Shown here: piece after piece, positions 1 to 9,812 of the stretch | Numbering within the stretch: the first letter of the stretch is position 1 | How the letters are laid out: each line of letters opens with the position of its first letter | Source: Isochrysis galbana | Lineage: Eukaryota; Haptophyta; Isochrysidales; Isochrysidaceae | Length of the DNA: 64,000 bases | Direction of reading: 5' to 3' | Assembly: GCA_018136815.1 (NCBI GenBank) | Contig: CM030937.1 | Span: 1,000,553 to 1,064,552 of the forward strand | Program-made: the position numbers and the translations under genes | The notes under the pieces: generated by a model | Database searches by the model: none | Told to the model about the DNA's origin: nothing | Seen by the model: only the letters and a program-made list of their open reading frames with translations

Positions 1-38
1 TAGAGCGCGAAGAACGCAAACGCACGGCTCCACCGAAG

Positions 39-2564
39 ATGACGATCCAAGAGGCCATGAACCCGAACGCCCCGGAGCTGTGCAAGCGCTTCCCCAACGG
101 GAAATGCCCCATGAACATCACGGGCAAGGCATGCAATCGCTCGCACGAGTATCCAGGCGCTTGGAAAGACGGCAAATGCATGATTGTCTGCGCGTTCCCG
201 CGAGCGAGCGCCGGAGCCCCAGGAAAGCAACCCAAGGGCGGAATCTGCGCCTTGGGCGCCGAATGTCGCTACATTCATAAGTGCGTGCAACACGCGCGCG
301 ACCTTAGCCGTGCTAACTCACTCATCATGTATGCGCTCACCTTCGACTCCACTTGCGGTTATCCAGGTGAGGGACCGATCACAATCGTCTCCTACAACAT
401 GAACGGCGCCGGCCACGGCGCCTTAGGCTCGGTGCTCGCCCAGGCGAGGAAAGCTAGAGTAGACATCATGCTACTCCAAGAGTTGCGCGCCTACGCCGAC
501 GGCAGGCACCTCCGAGCATGCATGACCGCCAAGGCCTTGGGGTGGCAGATGCAGATGGTGCACGCGCCAGCTAACGCCACAGACCCGGCGAGTGGGGTAG
601 GCATCGCGATACGCGACTCCTCCCCCAGGGTGAAACTGATACCGGACACGTCCGAGACGCTGATAGAGGGCAGATGCTTGCGTACTAGATGCGTAATAGA
701 CTCTAAAGAACTAGAATTAATATCCATTTACCTAAGCGCCATACCTAGCATAAGATCCACCCAAATAGACACGTTAAGGACGATCCCATTAGGCAGAGAA
801 CACGACACCCTCGTGGGGGGCGACTTTAACTGCGTAGAGAACAAAGAAACAGACACAAGGAAAGCAGAAGGAGAGGAAGGGTATGGAAACGCCCACGGCC
901 CCAAACTAAGATCCGTGACAAACGAGATGGGGCTTATAGACGCGTACAACCTTGTCAACGGGAACGCGAGAGGAGGCTTCACTAGACTCTCGGGGACCGT
1001 TCACACGAGGATAGATAGAATTTACACGCCCATCACGTGCTCCAACATAAACTGGCAGACCATCGGCCCGCACCCGGCGCTGTTCACGGGGAAAGGTGCC
1101 TCGGACCACCTTCCAGTGGTGGGCACCTTCGAGGTCGTTGGATACAAATCGGGACGCACATACGACGTGCGCATAAACAACGAACTCTTCGACTCGGAAG
1201 ACATCCGCAAGGTAGTATCGCACCGATGGAGAAGCCACACAAACCCGGAGACCCCGGACGAGGACATAGACGACGCCTGGGGCAACGCCAAGCGAGCGGT
1301 GGCCACTTATCTCCTATGGGCAACACGGCAGGGCAAGGAGCACCAGGCGATAACCAAAGCAATCGATGAGCTCGCACTACTGGGAATCAAACTCGACGAC
1401 GAAGAACCCGACGCCGGAAAAATCGATAGAATCCGCGAACTTAACGCCACGATAGACGCAATTCGGAGAACATCCAGGCCCACGAACAAAGAGAGCTTCG
1501 ACTCCCTCAAGTGTGAGGAAAGAATGACGAAGGAGTTCTTCCAAAAGTTCCATTCACGGACATCCAACAGCGCAATCCCGGAACTATACGTCACAAGCGA
1601 CTGGAACGCCCCAAGCCACGACGCGGGAGGCACAACCACCGACGACGAAGAGATACGCAAAGAGCTCCGCAAATACTACGTGTGGCTATATCAAGAGAGA
1701 CAACACGAGAGAGACCGCGATCTGGAGGCGGTACTGGAGGCACACCCCATAAACACGCGGGACAAAAAGGCAATAGAGGGGAGTATCACAATGGAAGAAA
1801 TGCTAGACGCCATAGCACAAATAGGCAGCGGCAAGAGTGCGGGACCGGACGCGCTTCCGGCAGAATTCTACAAAAGCTTCACAGAACTAGTCAAACACGA
1901 CCTCTTAAGAGTCCTAAACCACGCACTAGAACAGGGGCATCTGAGCGTGTCCATGAGAGAGGGGGACATAATACTCTTGTACAAAAAGGGAGACACACGA
2001 GACCCTAGGAACTATAGACCTATAACGCTGCTCCAAAGCGATTACAAAATACTAGCTAAGATACTCACGAATAGACTGAAAAAGGTGATCGGAAATATCA
2101 TTTCGAAAGACCAATTAGGCTTCGTCCCACACCGCCTGATCGGCGAAGCCACGCATCTACTGCAACTGACGCACGCTTACCTCGAAGAAACGGGGGAGCC
2201 TGGGCTCCTTCTAGCGCTAGATTGGGAAAAGGCCTTCGACAGAGTGAACTGGGAATTCTATCACCTCGTCCTTGAAAAACTCAAATTCGGAGAGGATTTC
2301 CGAAAATACGCGAGGGCCCTAACCAACTCCGAGGCAAAACCCATACGATACATAAAGGCCAACGGAGGCAGAAGCTTCCCATTCAACGTCGCGAGTGGAG
2401 TCCCTCAAGGGTGCCCGCTATCGCCGCTGGCCTTCCTTAGTAGTATTCCGCCGCGTATACGCGATCTATCGCGCGGCAGGCGGACACCGCGAAAGAGCGG
2501 CGGCAGACGAAGAAGAGCTAGCCGAAGGGCGGGGGCAGAGACCCCCCGAGACACGATAAGATAG
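39..2564 (+). CDS. Non-LTR retrotransposon (LINE) ORF, endonuclease plus truncated reverse transcriptase
   Basis: The reading frame is open to the window edge, so the true start may lie upstream of the ATG used here. Residues about 15-85 hold two Cys/His-rich CCCH-like fingers. Residues about 113-370 are an APE-type endonuclease: an SYNMNG start, a GGDFN motif and a terminal SDHLPV. Residues about 600-795 are the N-terminal half of a reverse transcriptase, with NYRPITLL, LDWEKAFDRV and GVPQGCPLSPL. The domain stops directly after that last motif, so the catalytic DD block of RT motif C and the thumb are missing. The last 40 residues are Arg-rich and out of frame with a more protein-like C-terminus in the +1 frame ending near 2550. 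I infer an internal deletion that joined the RT to the element's end. The copy is dead for reverse transcription, though its endonuclease looks intact. Confidence 0.85.
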   Translation: MTIQEAMNPNAPELCKRFPNGKCPMNITGKACNRSHEYPGAWKDGKCMIVCAFPRASAGAPGKQPKGGICALGAECRYIHKCVQHARDLSRANSLIMYALTFDSTCGYPGEGPITIVSYNMNGAGHGALGSVLAQARKARVDIMLLQELRAYADGRHLRACMTAKALGWQMQMVHAPANATDPASGVGIAIRDSSPRVKLIPDTSETLIEGRCLRTRCVIDSKELELISIYLSAIPSIRSTQIDTLRTIPLGREHDTLVGGDFNCVENKETDTRKAEGEEGYGNAHGPKLRSVTNEMGLIDAYNLVNGNARGGFTRLSGTVHTRIDRIYTPITCSNINWQTIGPHPALFTGKGASDHLPVVGTFEVVGYKSGRTYDVRINNELFDSEDIRKVVSHRWRSHTNPETPDEDIDDAWGNAKRAVATYLLWATRQGKEHQAITKAIDELALLGIKLDDEEPDAGKIDRIRELNATIDAIRRTSRPTNKESFDSLKCEERMTKEFFQKFHSRTSNSAIPELYVTSDWNAPSHDAGGTTTDDEEIRKELRKYYVWLYQERQHERDRDLEAVLEAHPINTRDKKAIEGSITMEEMLDAIAQIGSGKSAGPDALPAEFYKSFTELVKHDLLRVLNHALEQGHLSVSMREGDIILLYKKGDTRDPRNYRPITLLQSDYKILAKILTNRLKKVIGNIISKDQLGFVPHRLIGEATHLLQLTHAYLEETGEPGLLLALDWEKAFDRVNWEFYHLVLEKLKFGEDFRKYARALTNSEAKPIRYIKANGGRSFPFNVASGVPQGCPLSPLAFLSSIPPRIRDLSRGRRTPRKSGGRRRRASRRAGAETPRDTIR

Positions 2565-2589
2565 TTGCAAAAGGCGTTTTACGTTTGTT

Positions 2590-2845
2590 TGCCATAGGAA
2601 CACCCAACAATAGGTCTGCCCCAGCCCGCCCCTAGCGCTTGGCCCGACGTAGTGCACGCGCACGCCCCCCCCCCCCCCCCCGATCCCCGATAATACCAAA
2701 GACAAAGGAATGAAGAGGGTAGTGTAGGTGTAGAGGGTGCGAGTGATCTGGGGTATAGGCGATGGCGTGAGTCGGTACCGTGAGTGCGTGGTCATTATAG
2801 CTAGCGGTAGTAGCCTGAATCTTCAGATTTTTTTTTGATAGGGAC
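2590..2845 (+). repeat. LINE 3' untranslated tail
   Basis: This stretch follows the deleted LINE ORF and contains a GTAGTGCACG motif, a long C run and an end reading CTTCAGATTTTTTTTT. The same order recurs at about 23395-23580 and 46800-47020, ending CCAAGATTTTTTTT and TTCAAGATTTTTTT. I read the three as 3' tails of one LINE family. The T-rich end is the family's 3' terminus. Confidence 0.5.
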
Positions 2846-2847
2846 AG

Positions 2848-2906
2848 GGGCGCGGGGGCGCGAGGTCCCCATTGATCCCCACTTATAAAAGTAGGTTGGT
2901 CGACGT
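2848..2906 (-). repeat. Fragment of SINE-like repeat F (5' end)
   Basis: The minus strand reads CTACTTTTATAAGTGGGG followed by a GGGG-CCTCGCG block. The same start is found at 37267, 45461 and 63885 on the plus strand. This is a short fragment of the F family. Confidence 0.6.
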
Positions 2907-2966
2907 CTTTAGATAAGTCCCAACTTTTCTGTAATCGCCCATCGCCCATCAATTCTCAACAATTGA

Positions 2967-3717
2967 TTAATTAAACCTTTTAATAGTCTCACCGCACACG
3001 CGGCCGTGGACCCTCTACTTTCTACTCACGTAGGAAACTTTCTACACCCCCACTTCCCCGGCCCTTCTCCCCCCGCCATAAGGCGACTCCCCCCGTGCAC
3101 TACTAGGGGGATAGGGGTGAAGGGCTTAGATATGGTCCGGTGGCCCGCGCCCCCCCCGGTGATCATTCCCCCCCTTCCTCCTGTGTCTCCGAGTGGGCGG
3201 CGGTCTCAGCCCCGACTTATCCTGTAAACAGGTGCGGGACTTACCTATTTTTCGGTGAGCGGAGCTCTCGCTCCGCCCACCCCCTTCTCCGCGCTCTCTC
3301 TCCCCTCTCCTGCGGCACGCGCGATGGCGCGCCTGCGGCAGGCCTGCAGCTGCCCCTGGCGACCCCTGGAGGCACCTGGAGGCCAGCTCTGGGGGCAGAG
3401 GAGGCTGGGACTGGGCCCTGGCCTCCCCTGCCTCTCCCTCGCTGGCGCTCCTGAGCCTCTGGGGCCCCCAATCTGCACCTGTCTGCCTGTCGACCAGGGG
3501 GGGAGGGGGGTTGGAGCAATGGGCTGGTCACGAGGGGCCAGGATGGGCGAATGGGGCGAGCCTGTGGGGAAGGGAGTGGGTCAGTAAGGCAGTGGCCTCC
3601 TGGCAAGCCATCAGGCGTGCCAGGAGGATGGGTGGTTCCTCCCCCATGGCAGGGGAGGAGTGGAGAGAGGGGGGGGCTCGTGCCCCCCCATGGGTCAACC
3701 AAGTATAAACTTAGTTG
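2967..3717 (-). mobile_element. Composite retroposon E, copy 1, with 16-bp target-site duplication
   Basis: In reverse orientation this block matches 61073-61766 almost along its whole length: the same start (AACTAAGTTTATACTTGG), GC-rich middle and end (GGTGAGACTATTAAAAGG). It is flanked by a perfect 16-bp direct repeat, AATTCTCAACAATTGA, at 2951-2966 and 3718-3733. A long duplication of this kind is typical of target-primed reverse transcription and not of cut-and-paste transposition. No reading frame worth calling is present. It is therefore a non-autonomous retroposon of about 750 bp. Confidence 0.85.
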
Positions 3718-3891
3718 AATTCTCAACAATTGAACAATATTCTTCAATACATGTTGAAATTTGGGTTCGTCTGCCTATCTCCTATCTCGTAAATCTCGCG
3801 CGTATCTCCGTCGCCATCTTGAACTGTATCGGGTATGTCTCCCACAAATTCTAACCCTTCTAAAAACACGTCGGGGAGAGACGCGCGTGTG

Positions 3892-4689
3892 ATGGCTGCC
3901 GCAGCGCTGCTGCTTCCCGCGCTCTGTGCGCTCGTGCTGCCGCGGCACTGGGCGCCGGCAGCCCAGCCAACGCGGCACGCGCCGCGCGTCGGTGCCTCGC
4001 CTCGCTGTGTTTTCTCGGGCATCGTCGAGGAGATTGGCGAGGTGGTCCGCCTCGAGAAGCGGGGCGACCTCACACTGTGGGACGGCTCAGTCGGAGAAGG
4101 GGTGGAGATGGAGGTGGCGGCGTCAACGGTGCTTGACGGGGCGTACGAGGGGTGCAGCATCGCAGTCAACGGCGTCTGCCTCACCGTGACCAAGTTCGAC
4201 GACAAGACTGCCTGCTTCGGCCTCGCGCCCGAAACCCTCCGGCGGACAAACCTCCATGCAGCTGGGCCGGGCACGCTCGTCAATCTTGAGCGTGCCTTGC
4301 CTGCAGATGGGCGCAACTCCGGACACTTTGTGCAGGGACACGTTGATGATGTTGGTGTCATCGAGTCGATGACCCCAGATGGCGAGGCGTTGACGGTGCG
4401 CATTCGTCCACCGGCGCATCTCATGAAGTACATTGTGCCAAAGGGCTTCATTTGTGTGGATGGTACCTCTCTCACAGTTTGCGAGGCTGATCCTGGGAAG
4501 GGATGGTTCGACTTCATGCTCGTCGCCTACACACAGCAGCACATTGCATTGCCGAAGAAGAAGGTCGGCGAGCAGGTCAACCTGGAGGTGGATGTGATGG
4601 CCAAGTACGTGGAACGCTCTGTTGGAGCGCTCGTAGATCGAGTGGCTGAACTTGAGGCGAAGCTAGCTGCGCTCGAGGGCAGCTCTTAA
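3892..4689 (+). CDS. Riboflavin synthase, alpha-type, with plastid-targeting presequence
   Basis: Converts two molecules of 6,7-dimethyl-8-ribityllumazine into riboflavin and a pyrimidine that is recycled, the last step of flavin synthesis. Two lumazine-binding repeats are visible. The first starts at CVFSGIVEEIGEV, with AVNGVCLTVT and a LAPETLRRTNL block. The second starts near NSGHFVQGHVDDVG, with VDGTSLTVCE and a VAYTQQHIALP block. The catalytic core has the usual length of about 210 residues. I chose the ATG at 3892 because it opens a hydrophobic signal peptide (MAAAALLLPALCALVLP) followed by a basic, Ala/Pro-rich stretch. An in-frame ATG at 3835 would bury the signal in a hydrophilic leader. 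I infer import into a secondary plastid. The gene has no introns and ends in a short acidic/Leu-rich helix. Confidence 0.93.
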   Translation: MAAAALLLPALCALVLPRHWAPAAQPTRHAPRVGASPRCVFSGIVEEIGEVVRLEKRGDLTLWDGSVGEGVEMEVAASTVLDGAYEGCSIAVNGVCLTVTKFDDKTACFGLAPETLRRTNLHAAGPGTLVNLERALPADGRNSGHFVQGHVDDVGVIESMTPDGEALTVRIRPPAHLMKYIVPKGFICVDGTSLTVCEADPGKGWFDFMLVAYTQQHIALPKKKVGEQVNLEVDVMAKYVERSVGALVDRVAELEAKLAALEGSS

Positions 4690-4991
4690 GCTTGCGCCAA
4701 ATGCAACTGTGCCAATCTCGCTGGCGGCATAGGCCGGGATGTGGAGGCGAGTAGAAGTGAGAAGGAATGAAGACAGGGATATTTGAGTCTACTTGTCGTT
4801 ATAGTCATCGTGGAAATGCATAGCTGGCAGCTCGGAACAATGTTGTGGCATCGGTCGTCAAGGGCGTCTAGTTAGTAGCTGTGACTGATATGTGGTTTGT
4901 GGAAGGAGAGGAAACACGATCCACTACCCTTGCGCGACGTGCAGGCCTCTTCCTTCGGTAGGCCCTCACAGCCTAAGTTTACACTTGGCGT
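4690..4991. other. Intergenic, no gene seen
   Basis: Downstream flank of the riboflavin synthase gene with moderate GC and stops in all frames. I see no RNA gene or repeat that recurs elsewhere in the window. Confidence 0.5.
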
Positions 4992-5339
4992 TCATCCATA
5001 TCCATCCCCGCGGACCGACCGAGTCTCGTCGATCAGCGCCTGGTGAGGCGCTGTCCAGCGGAGGAGCGACGCGAGGGTGGCCTGGACGTTAGCGCTCGCC
5101 AGCCACGCGTCGACGGCCCCAGCGTCGAGGAGGTAGAGGTCGTTGTCGGGTACGAGCGCGGGCGATTGTGACGGATTGGAGGTTACGGATGGGACTGAGG
5201 GAACCGGAAGGTACGGAAGGTAGGCGGCGGGAGGCACGGTGTTTTGGAAATTGGCGGGTTGGACGGGCTGATCCACCTCAATGGCGGGAGGATGGATGGC
5301 GGGCAGTGGCGAGGGCGAGCGGGACGACGGGGCGGACAT
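4992..5339 (-). CDS. Repeat-family ORF starting MSAPSSRSPSP, possibly gag-like
   Basis: A 115-residue frame, Pro/Ser-rich at first and then with a more structured segment (DLYLLDAGAVDAWLASANVQ). The first eleven residues and the surrounding DNA resemble the frame at 10987-11208, which lies on the other strand 6 kb away. Shared start and composition at two places suggest the N-terminus of a dispersed element's first ORF. I do not recognise the family. No RT or integrase domain lies downstream in either copy, so both are probably relics. Confidence 0.4.
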   Translation of the reverse strand: MSAPSSRSPSPLPAIHPPAIEVDQPVQPANFQNTVPPAAYLPYLPVPSVPSVTSNPSQSPALVPDNDLYLLDAGAVDAWLASANVQATLASLLRWTAPHQALIDETRSVRGDGYG

Positions 5340-5859
5340 AGCGGTAGCGAGTGCGAGTGTGCGAGCGAGTTGGTTTGGTTAGTGTTGTAAGATTGCTTGT
5401 TACGACGGGAGCGAGAAGCGAGAGCGAGAACGAGGGAGTCCTTGAGTGGGTGGCACATCGGCTGGAGTGAGGGTCAGAGCCTGGCTCAAGGTCTGTTGGT
5501 CTGCAGTTTGCAGGGAACAGGACTTTGCCTGTTCCTTGTCTTTGTGGCTGCGAGGGAGGAGAGGAGGAGAGGGCGGTGGGGCCATGTCGACGTCTTGGTC
5601 GGGGAGGGCAGCGGCCTGCGAGCGCTTCGGCTCCGGCGGTTTGGGTCTGCCCCTGTGGGGCGTCGTGACGGCGGGGGGCTGGGAGGTGGAGCGGTCGGCG
5701 CGCGCTCCATCGCTAAAACGATAACAATAGTTTTTCTGTGTTTGAAGTGCAAGTCTAGTGAGAGTAGAGGTACTAACGCTCAAGAAAGTTTTTATGTTGT
5801 ATGTTGTAGAATTGTAGTATGTAGTATAAGAAACAATGTGCAATGTGGGATGTGGGGAA

Positions 5860-5995
5860 TGGGAATCGGGAATGGGAATGGGAATGGGAATACCGGATAC
5901 CGGAGGGAGGGAATACCGGAAAGGGGGAAGGGAATACCGGAGGGGGAGGGGGGAATACACGAGGGGGGAGGGAATACCGGAGTGGGAATATCTGA
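5860..5995 (+). repeat. GGGAAT / GGAATACCGGA tandem repeat
   Basis: A degenerate microsatellite: GGGAAT units pass into repeated GGGAATACCGGAG-like units. It gives proline/glycine-rich frames on both strands that I do not regard as coding. Confidence 0.8.
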
Positions 5996-6179
5996 GTATA
6001 CCTGAGGGGGTGCGACCCCTAAGAGCAAAAAAGAAACCGACGAGGCAGCTATGGGGTCTTTATTCATAGATCGATCTGTCATCTGGCATCTGGTACAGTA
6101 AGAGTACTTTATTCCTTCATTTCTCTATTTCATAATCACAAAGCACCGCGGCCTCTCCTCCGCAGGCCGTCGGGCCGAG

Positions 6180-6425
6180 CGGGGGGGGGGGGGGGGAAGG
6201 GGCGAGGAGGGGGGATACTCGCTGCTGCTGCTTGCTCCGCGCCGTCGCGCGCGCTCGCTCCCAGCTCCCTTCCCCTCCCTCCCTCCCCACCACCTCTCCC
6301 TCTCTTCTCTCTCTCTCCCTCCCTCCCTCCCTCCCTCCCTCCCTCTCCCTTCCCCCCACTCCCCTCCCTCCCCGCCTCCCTTGTCCCCCCCCCCCCCTTT
6401 ACTCCCTTCCTCCCGCTCTACGCTC
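6180..6425 (+). repeat. Poly-G run and CT-rich tract upstream of the DUF202 gene
   Basis: A run of about 17 G at 6180-6196, then almost pure CT sequence with CCCT units from about 6260 to 6420. It ends about 20 bases before the chosen start codon at 6442. Similar CT-rich leaders precede the ABCC gene. It could be a 5' leader or core promoter; this is inference. Confidence 0.5.
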
Positions 6426-6441
6426 GGCGGTGTGGCACGCG

Positions 6442-8781
6442 ATGCCGGTCGACCGGCACGTACTTGCCAATGAGCGCACGCTGATGGCGTGGCTGCGGCT
6501 GGCCTCGACACTCGGGCTTGGAGCCTTCGTCGTGGGCGTACTCAACCACGTCTCGTCGCGCGCCGTGCCCGGAAGTTTCAGCCTGGTCCAGGCAGTCGTA
6601 GCGGTGCTCATTGCCTCTCTCGCGACTGCGCGCTTCTACCAGCGTGACAGTATGCTCAAGCAGCGGCACATGGGTGACGCGTTCGGCGACAGGCTGCTCC
6701 CTGCGCTCGCTGGCGCCATGATCCTTATCATTGTCGGTTTCAACGTCTCGAGCATCGCGATGCGCTGGTGGGAGTGGCAATTCCGTGCGCAACACTGCTC
6801 TTCACTGCCTGGCTACTCGCTGAATCTCCTCGCGCCAACCCCACACGTGTACATCTCGTTCCACGGCTCGGCAACACCCGCCGAGAATATTTGTCATCCA
6901 GAGCGTGGCGTCTCGGGTATTCACAAGTTCAGTCTTGTTACAGGTGAGACGCTGCACCTCGCGATCCAGCTGTGCGCATGACACCGACAGAAGCGTGAGA
7001 GATTCGGCACGCCCTACAGGAGAGATGTCTGCGTTACGATGTCGCCAGTAGCAACAACCCCCTCACATGGCTCGTGGCACTTCAGGCCAGTACATCGGAC
7101 CGGCGACAGACCAACTCGTTGCGCTGATGCACATGCCACGCCAAATGCTCATCGTCAATCGACGACTGCTTGTCGCTGATGGGTCTGGCCAAGGCGGAGG
7201 TGAACCAACCATGCGCCGCTAGCTTGGCATGAGTCATCCTGAATTTAGCCGCTCGCACCTCGTAATTGCACGTGGTGTGGCGGGCTCAGTCACGCATGAG
7301 CCATGCACTCGCTAGCTTACACCTCGGTTGCTCGCGGCCGTACTCTTGTAGGCATTGCCGTCTTTGCACCATGCGAGCCGGCGCCTGTGGACCGCATCTC
7401 TGTCTCGCCGCGAGAATTCCTTGGTTACATCCGCCCGGAGCCACCCCACAGCAAACTTAGTTGGCCAAGCGGTGAGCAGAGGAATGCATCGAAGCCGAAT
7501 GGTCCATCCATGGGCGAGTGAGTACCAATACTCCTAGGCATGCATGAGCATCCCCGCAACAGGCCCGGGTTGCGTAACGCCGACCTCGCCCTACTCCAAC
7601 GACTGGCAGATTTCAGCACCCCTACGGGCTGGCTTTGGAGGCTGGCGGCCGCTCACTGCGGATTTCGACGCAGAACGGCGGGGCGGTAATAGCGGTCGAC
7701 CTTGTCAACGGGAGCATCACAAAGCCTCATCAGGTGCGCGCATATTAGGCAAGCTGACCTCATCGTGCCTTCGGTTGAATATTACGCTAAGCCCCATCAG
7801 CGATGGTTCGCTGGAGCATTGGCAAGCCCCAAGGAATAGCCGCAGTTCCACTCCTCGCATGGTGTTCTTGATAGTCATCTGGATGCCAGCAAGCTCATAA
7901 GGTCTTCAGTTTCATGACCCTCCGCCCCACGTTCAGGTTACCGATCTTGTTGAGCCCTCCGCCTCCAACTCCGGTGGTGGGCACGTGCGCGGAATCGCCA
8001 CCGACGCTAACGGCTGCGAGCACGTAGCCGATCGCGACGGCAACCGTATTGTTTCCTATTGCCCCGCCGACGCCATTACGCCTTCTGGGTACACCAAGGT
8101 CAATACTCCCATCGCCATCCATTTCGCTCCCGGATTGAACCAGGTGAGCAGCGCTTCCTCCGCGCCCTCTTCCTGAGTATTTGGTAAGGTATCTCCATGT
8201 GTCAGAGTGCCGACTTGCATGCCTTGCTCCGCCGTTTCTTGTCTCTCGGTTCAATGTGCGTGCACCCTCTCCATACTGCCCACCAGTTGTTCGTCAGCTC
8301 ACTCGGCATAGGCGCCACGAAGCGCGTTGGTGGCGAGGACACCGCCGAGGCACGGCGCAACTCAAATACTAATGGCGCCTCAGACGAGCATCCTCGCTCA
8401 GCAGTCTCCGCCGTCGGCACCGCAGCCATCTATGCATTTGAACTTCCTGCGAAGGCGCCTTCCTCTCTGACCGACATTGCCACGCGAGCGGACGAAGGTG
8501 CCGCTACTACAACCGAGCGTGTGGCTACATTCGGAGTTCCGACGGGCCCGTCAGCGGAAACGGTGCATCCGTTCCCCTTGCGGCGGGCACAGGTGTACGC
8601 CGATGAGCTGCTTCGCCACCCTTCCGGCTTGCTTGTACACAATGCAACCCTCTATGCCCTTGACCAGCTTGGACAGGCCCTACTCTCTTTCGATGTTGCC
8701 AGCGGTGCCTTTTTGGGCGAGACGATGAGCCACTTGCCCGACAAGCCCGAGGACCTCGTCCTCGTGCCCGATGAGTGCTAA
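6442..8781 (+). CDS. DUF202 membrane domain fused to an NHL-type beta-propeller (six exons)
   Basis: Exons 6442-6943, 7086-7199, 7352-7517, 7610-7733, 7937-8143 and 8287-8781 give one 535-residue frame, with GT-AG ends and matching phases at every junction. Residues 1-110 are a DUF202 domain: LANERTLMAWLRLAST followed by three membrane segments (LGLGAFVVGVL; VQAVVAVLIASLA; ALAGAMILIIVGF). The rest reads as propeller blades: HVYISFHG, VSGIHKFSL, LLVADGSG, FQHPYGLALE, GGAVIAVDL, VRGIATDANG, ADRDGNRIVSY, LRHPSGLLVHN and LLSFDVASGAFLG. DUF202 proteins are small membrane proteins of unknown function, and the same fold occurs in the VTC polyphosphate machinery. I infer a membrane-anchored propeller on one face of a membrane. 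The stop at 8779 follows PEDLVLVPDEC, where propellers usually continue, so a further exon is possible. Confidence 0.75.
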
Positions 8782-9289
8782 CACGATTCAAGGGATGGGG
8801 CCGGCAACGCGGTCGGCGACTTGAGCGCGGATGTCCTCGGGGACGAGATGGCGTGTGTCACGCTGTCCACTCTCTCATCAATGACGAGTGTGATGGGGAC
8901 AGTCTTCCAGTACTTGAGGTTGAAAGAGGGTATGGAGCAGCTGTCCCACACTACTCTGTGTCCGTTGCAAGCGGCCCGATGCGCTTCGTGGTCTGGTTCA
9001 TACTATGGTCATGTACCATTCATCAGTTGCCTGTTTTGGGGTTTATGGGTGTAGACAATCTTTGACCTTCGAGTGCGTGTACGGCCCATGAAATACCGGA
9101 TGGATGCCACCTGACTTTTGCAGTCTACACTTCCGAGAGGGACCGTCGCGTAGGAGGAGCACGGCAATCTATTGTTATAAGAAAGGGGTTTCAAGCGTTT
9201 TGGGTCAGGGGCGGCCTTCGAGCCTTCGAGCGAGCATTCTACGGTGGTCGAGCGGCTCCTACTGGGCTTACTCTCGAGCGATCTACAAC
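8782..9289. other. Downstream flank of the DUF202 gene, no separate gene seen
   Basis: Open frames from about 8790 to 9050 have GC-rich coding-like composition at first and could hold one more exon of the upstream gene. I found no clean donor/acceptor pair. From about 9060 nothing is recognisable. Confidence 0.4.
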
Positions 9290-9291
9290 TA

Positions 9292-9345
9292 AGTGTATAC
9301 TTAGTTTACTTAGAACTAAGTTTATACTTGTACTAAGTTCACAAC
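9292..9345 (+). repeat. Cluster of ACTAAGT...ACTTAGT palindromes
   Basis: Three overlapping versions of the 20-base, near-palindromic start of the E retroposon (AACTAAGT, four-base spacer, ACTTAGTT) lie side by side. No E body follows. Confidence 0.6.
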
Positions 9346-9426
9346 ATTCGTCTTGCGTCTTGATTCTTGAAGGCGTCCGCTAAGCTACTAGTTGCACTCC
9401 CTTTTTTTATCGGGACACCGCTCACG

Positions 9427-9548
9427 CAACACATATTCCAAGCAATAGAAGCAGTGGCAGGATACTTGCCAGAACGGAACAGATCGACGGGTCAGAAAAC
9501 AAGCAGGACAGACTGTTCGCATACCCGAATACACCGACACCCTGTTAC
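9427..9548 (+). pseudogene. LINE fragment (C-terminal region)
   Basis: The translation includes QHIFQAIEAVAGYLPERNRST and pieces of the following segment. It parallels QQIFLTVEAVTGYTPDRNRST in the LINE ORF at 12196-13269. The frame breaks after about 30 codons. A short, decayed copy of the same LINE family. Confidence 0.7.
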
Positions 9549-9812
9549 GGATCCCCCTCCGTCCTCTCCTACGTTTACTTTCTAAGTCCTGCGAGATCTC
9601 CTCTCTCTCTCTCTCTCTCTTCACATGAGGAGAGGCGACGGGCCTCCTCTCTTCTTTCCTTTTCTTTCCTCTCCTCTCCTGCTCAACCCCCCTTCTTCGC
9701 GTATCCCGTTACGTTAGTTATCTACGTGTTACTGTGAATGTGCGTGTGATAGTGGTGTGGGACAATTATAAGAGGAATTTTATCCGGTTCTGTCCTGGAG
9801 AGAGCGCGAGCG

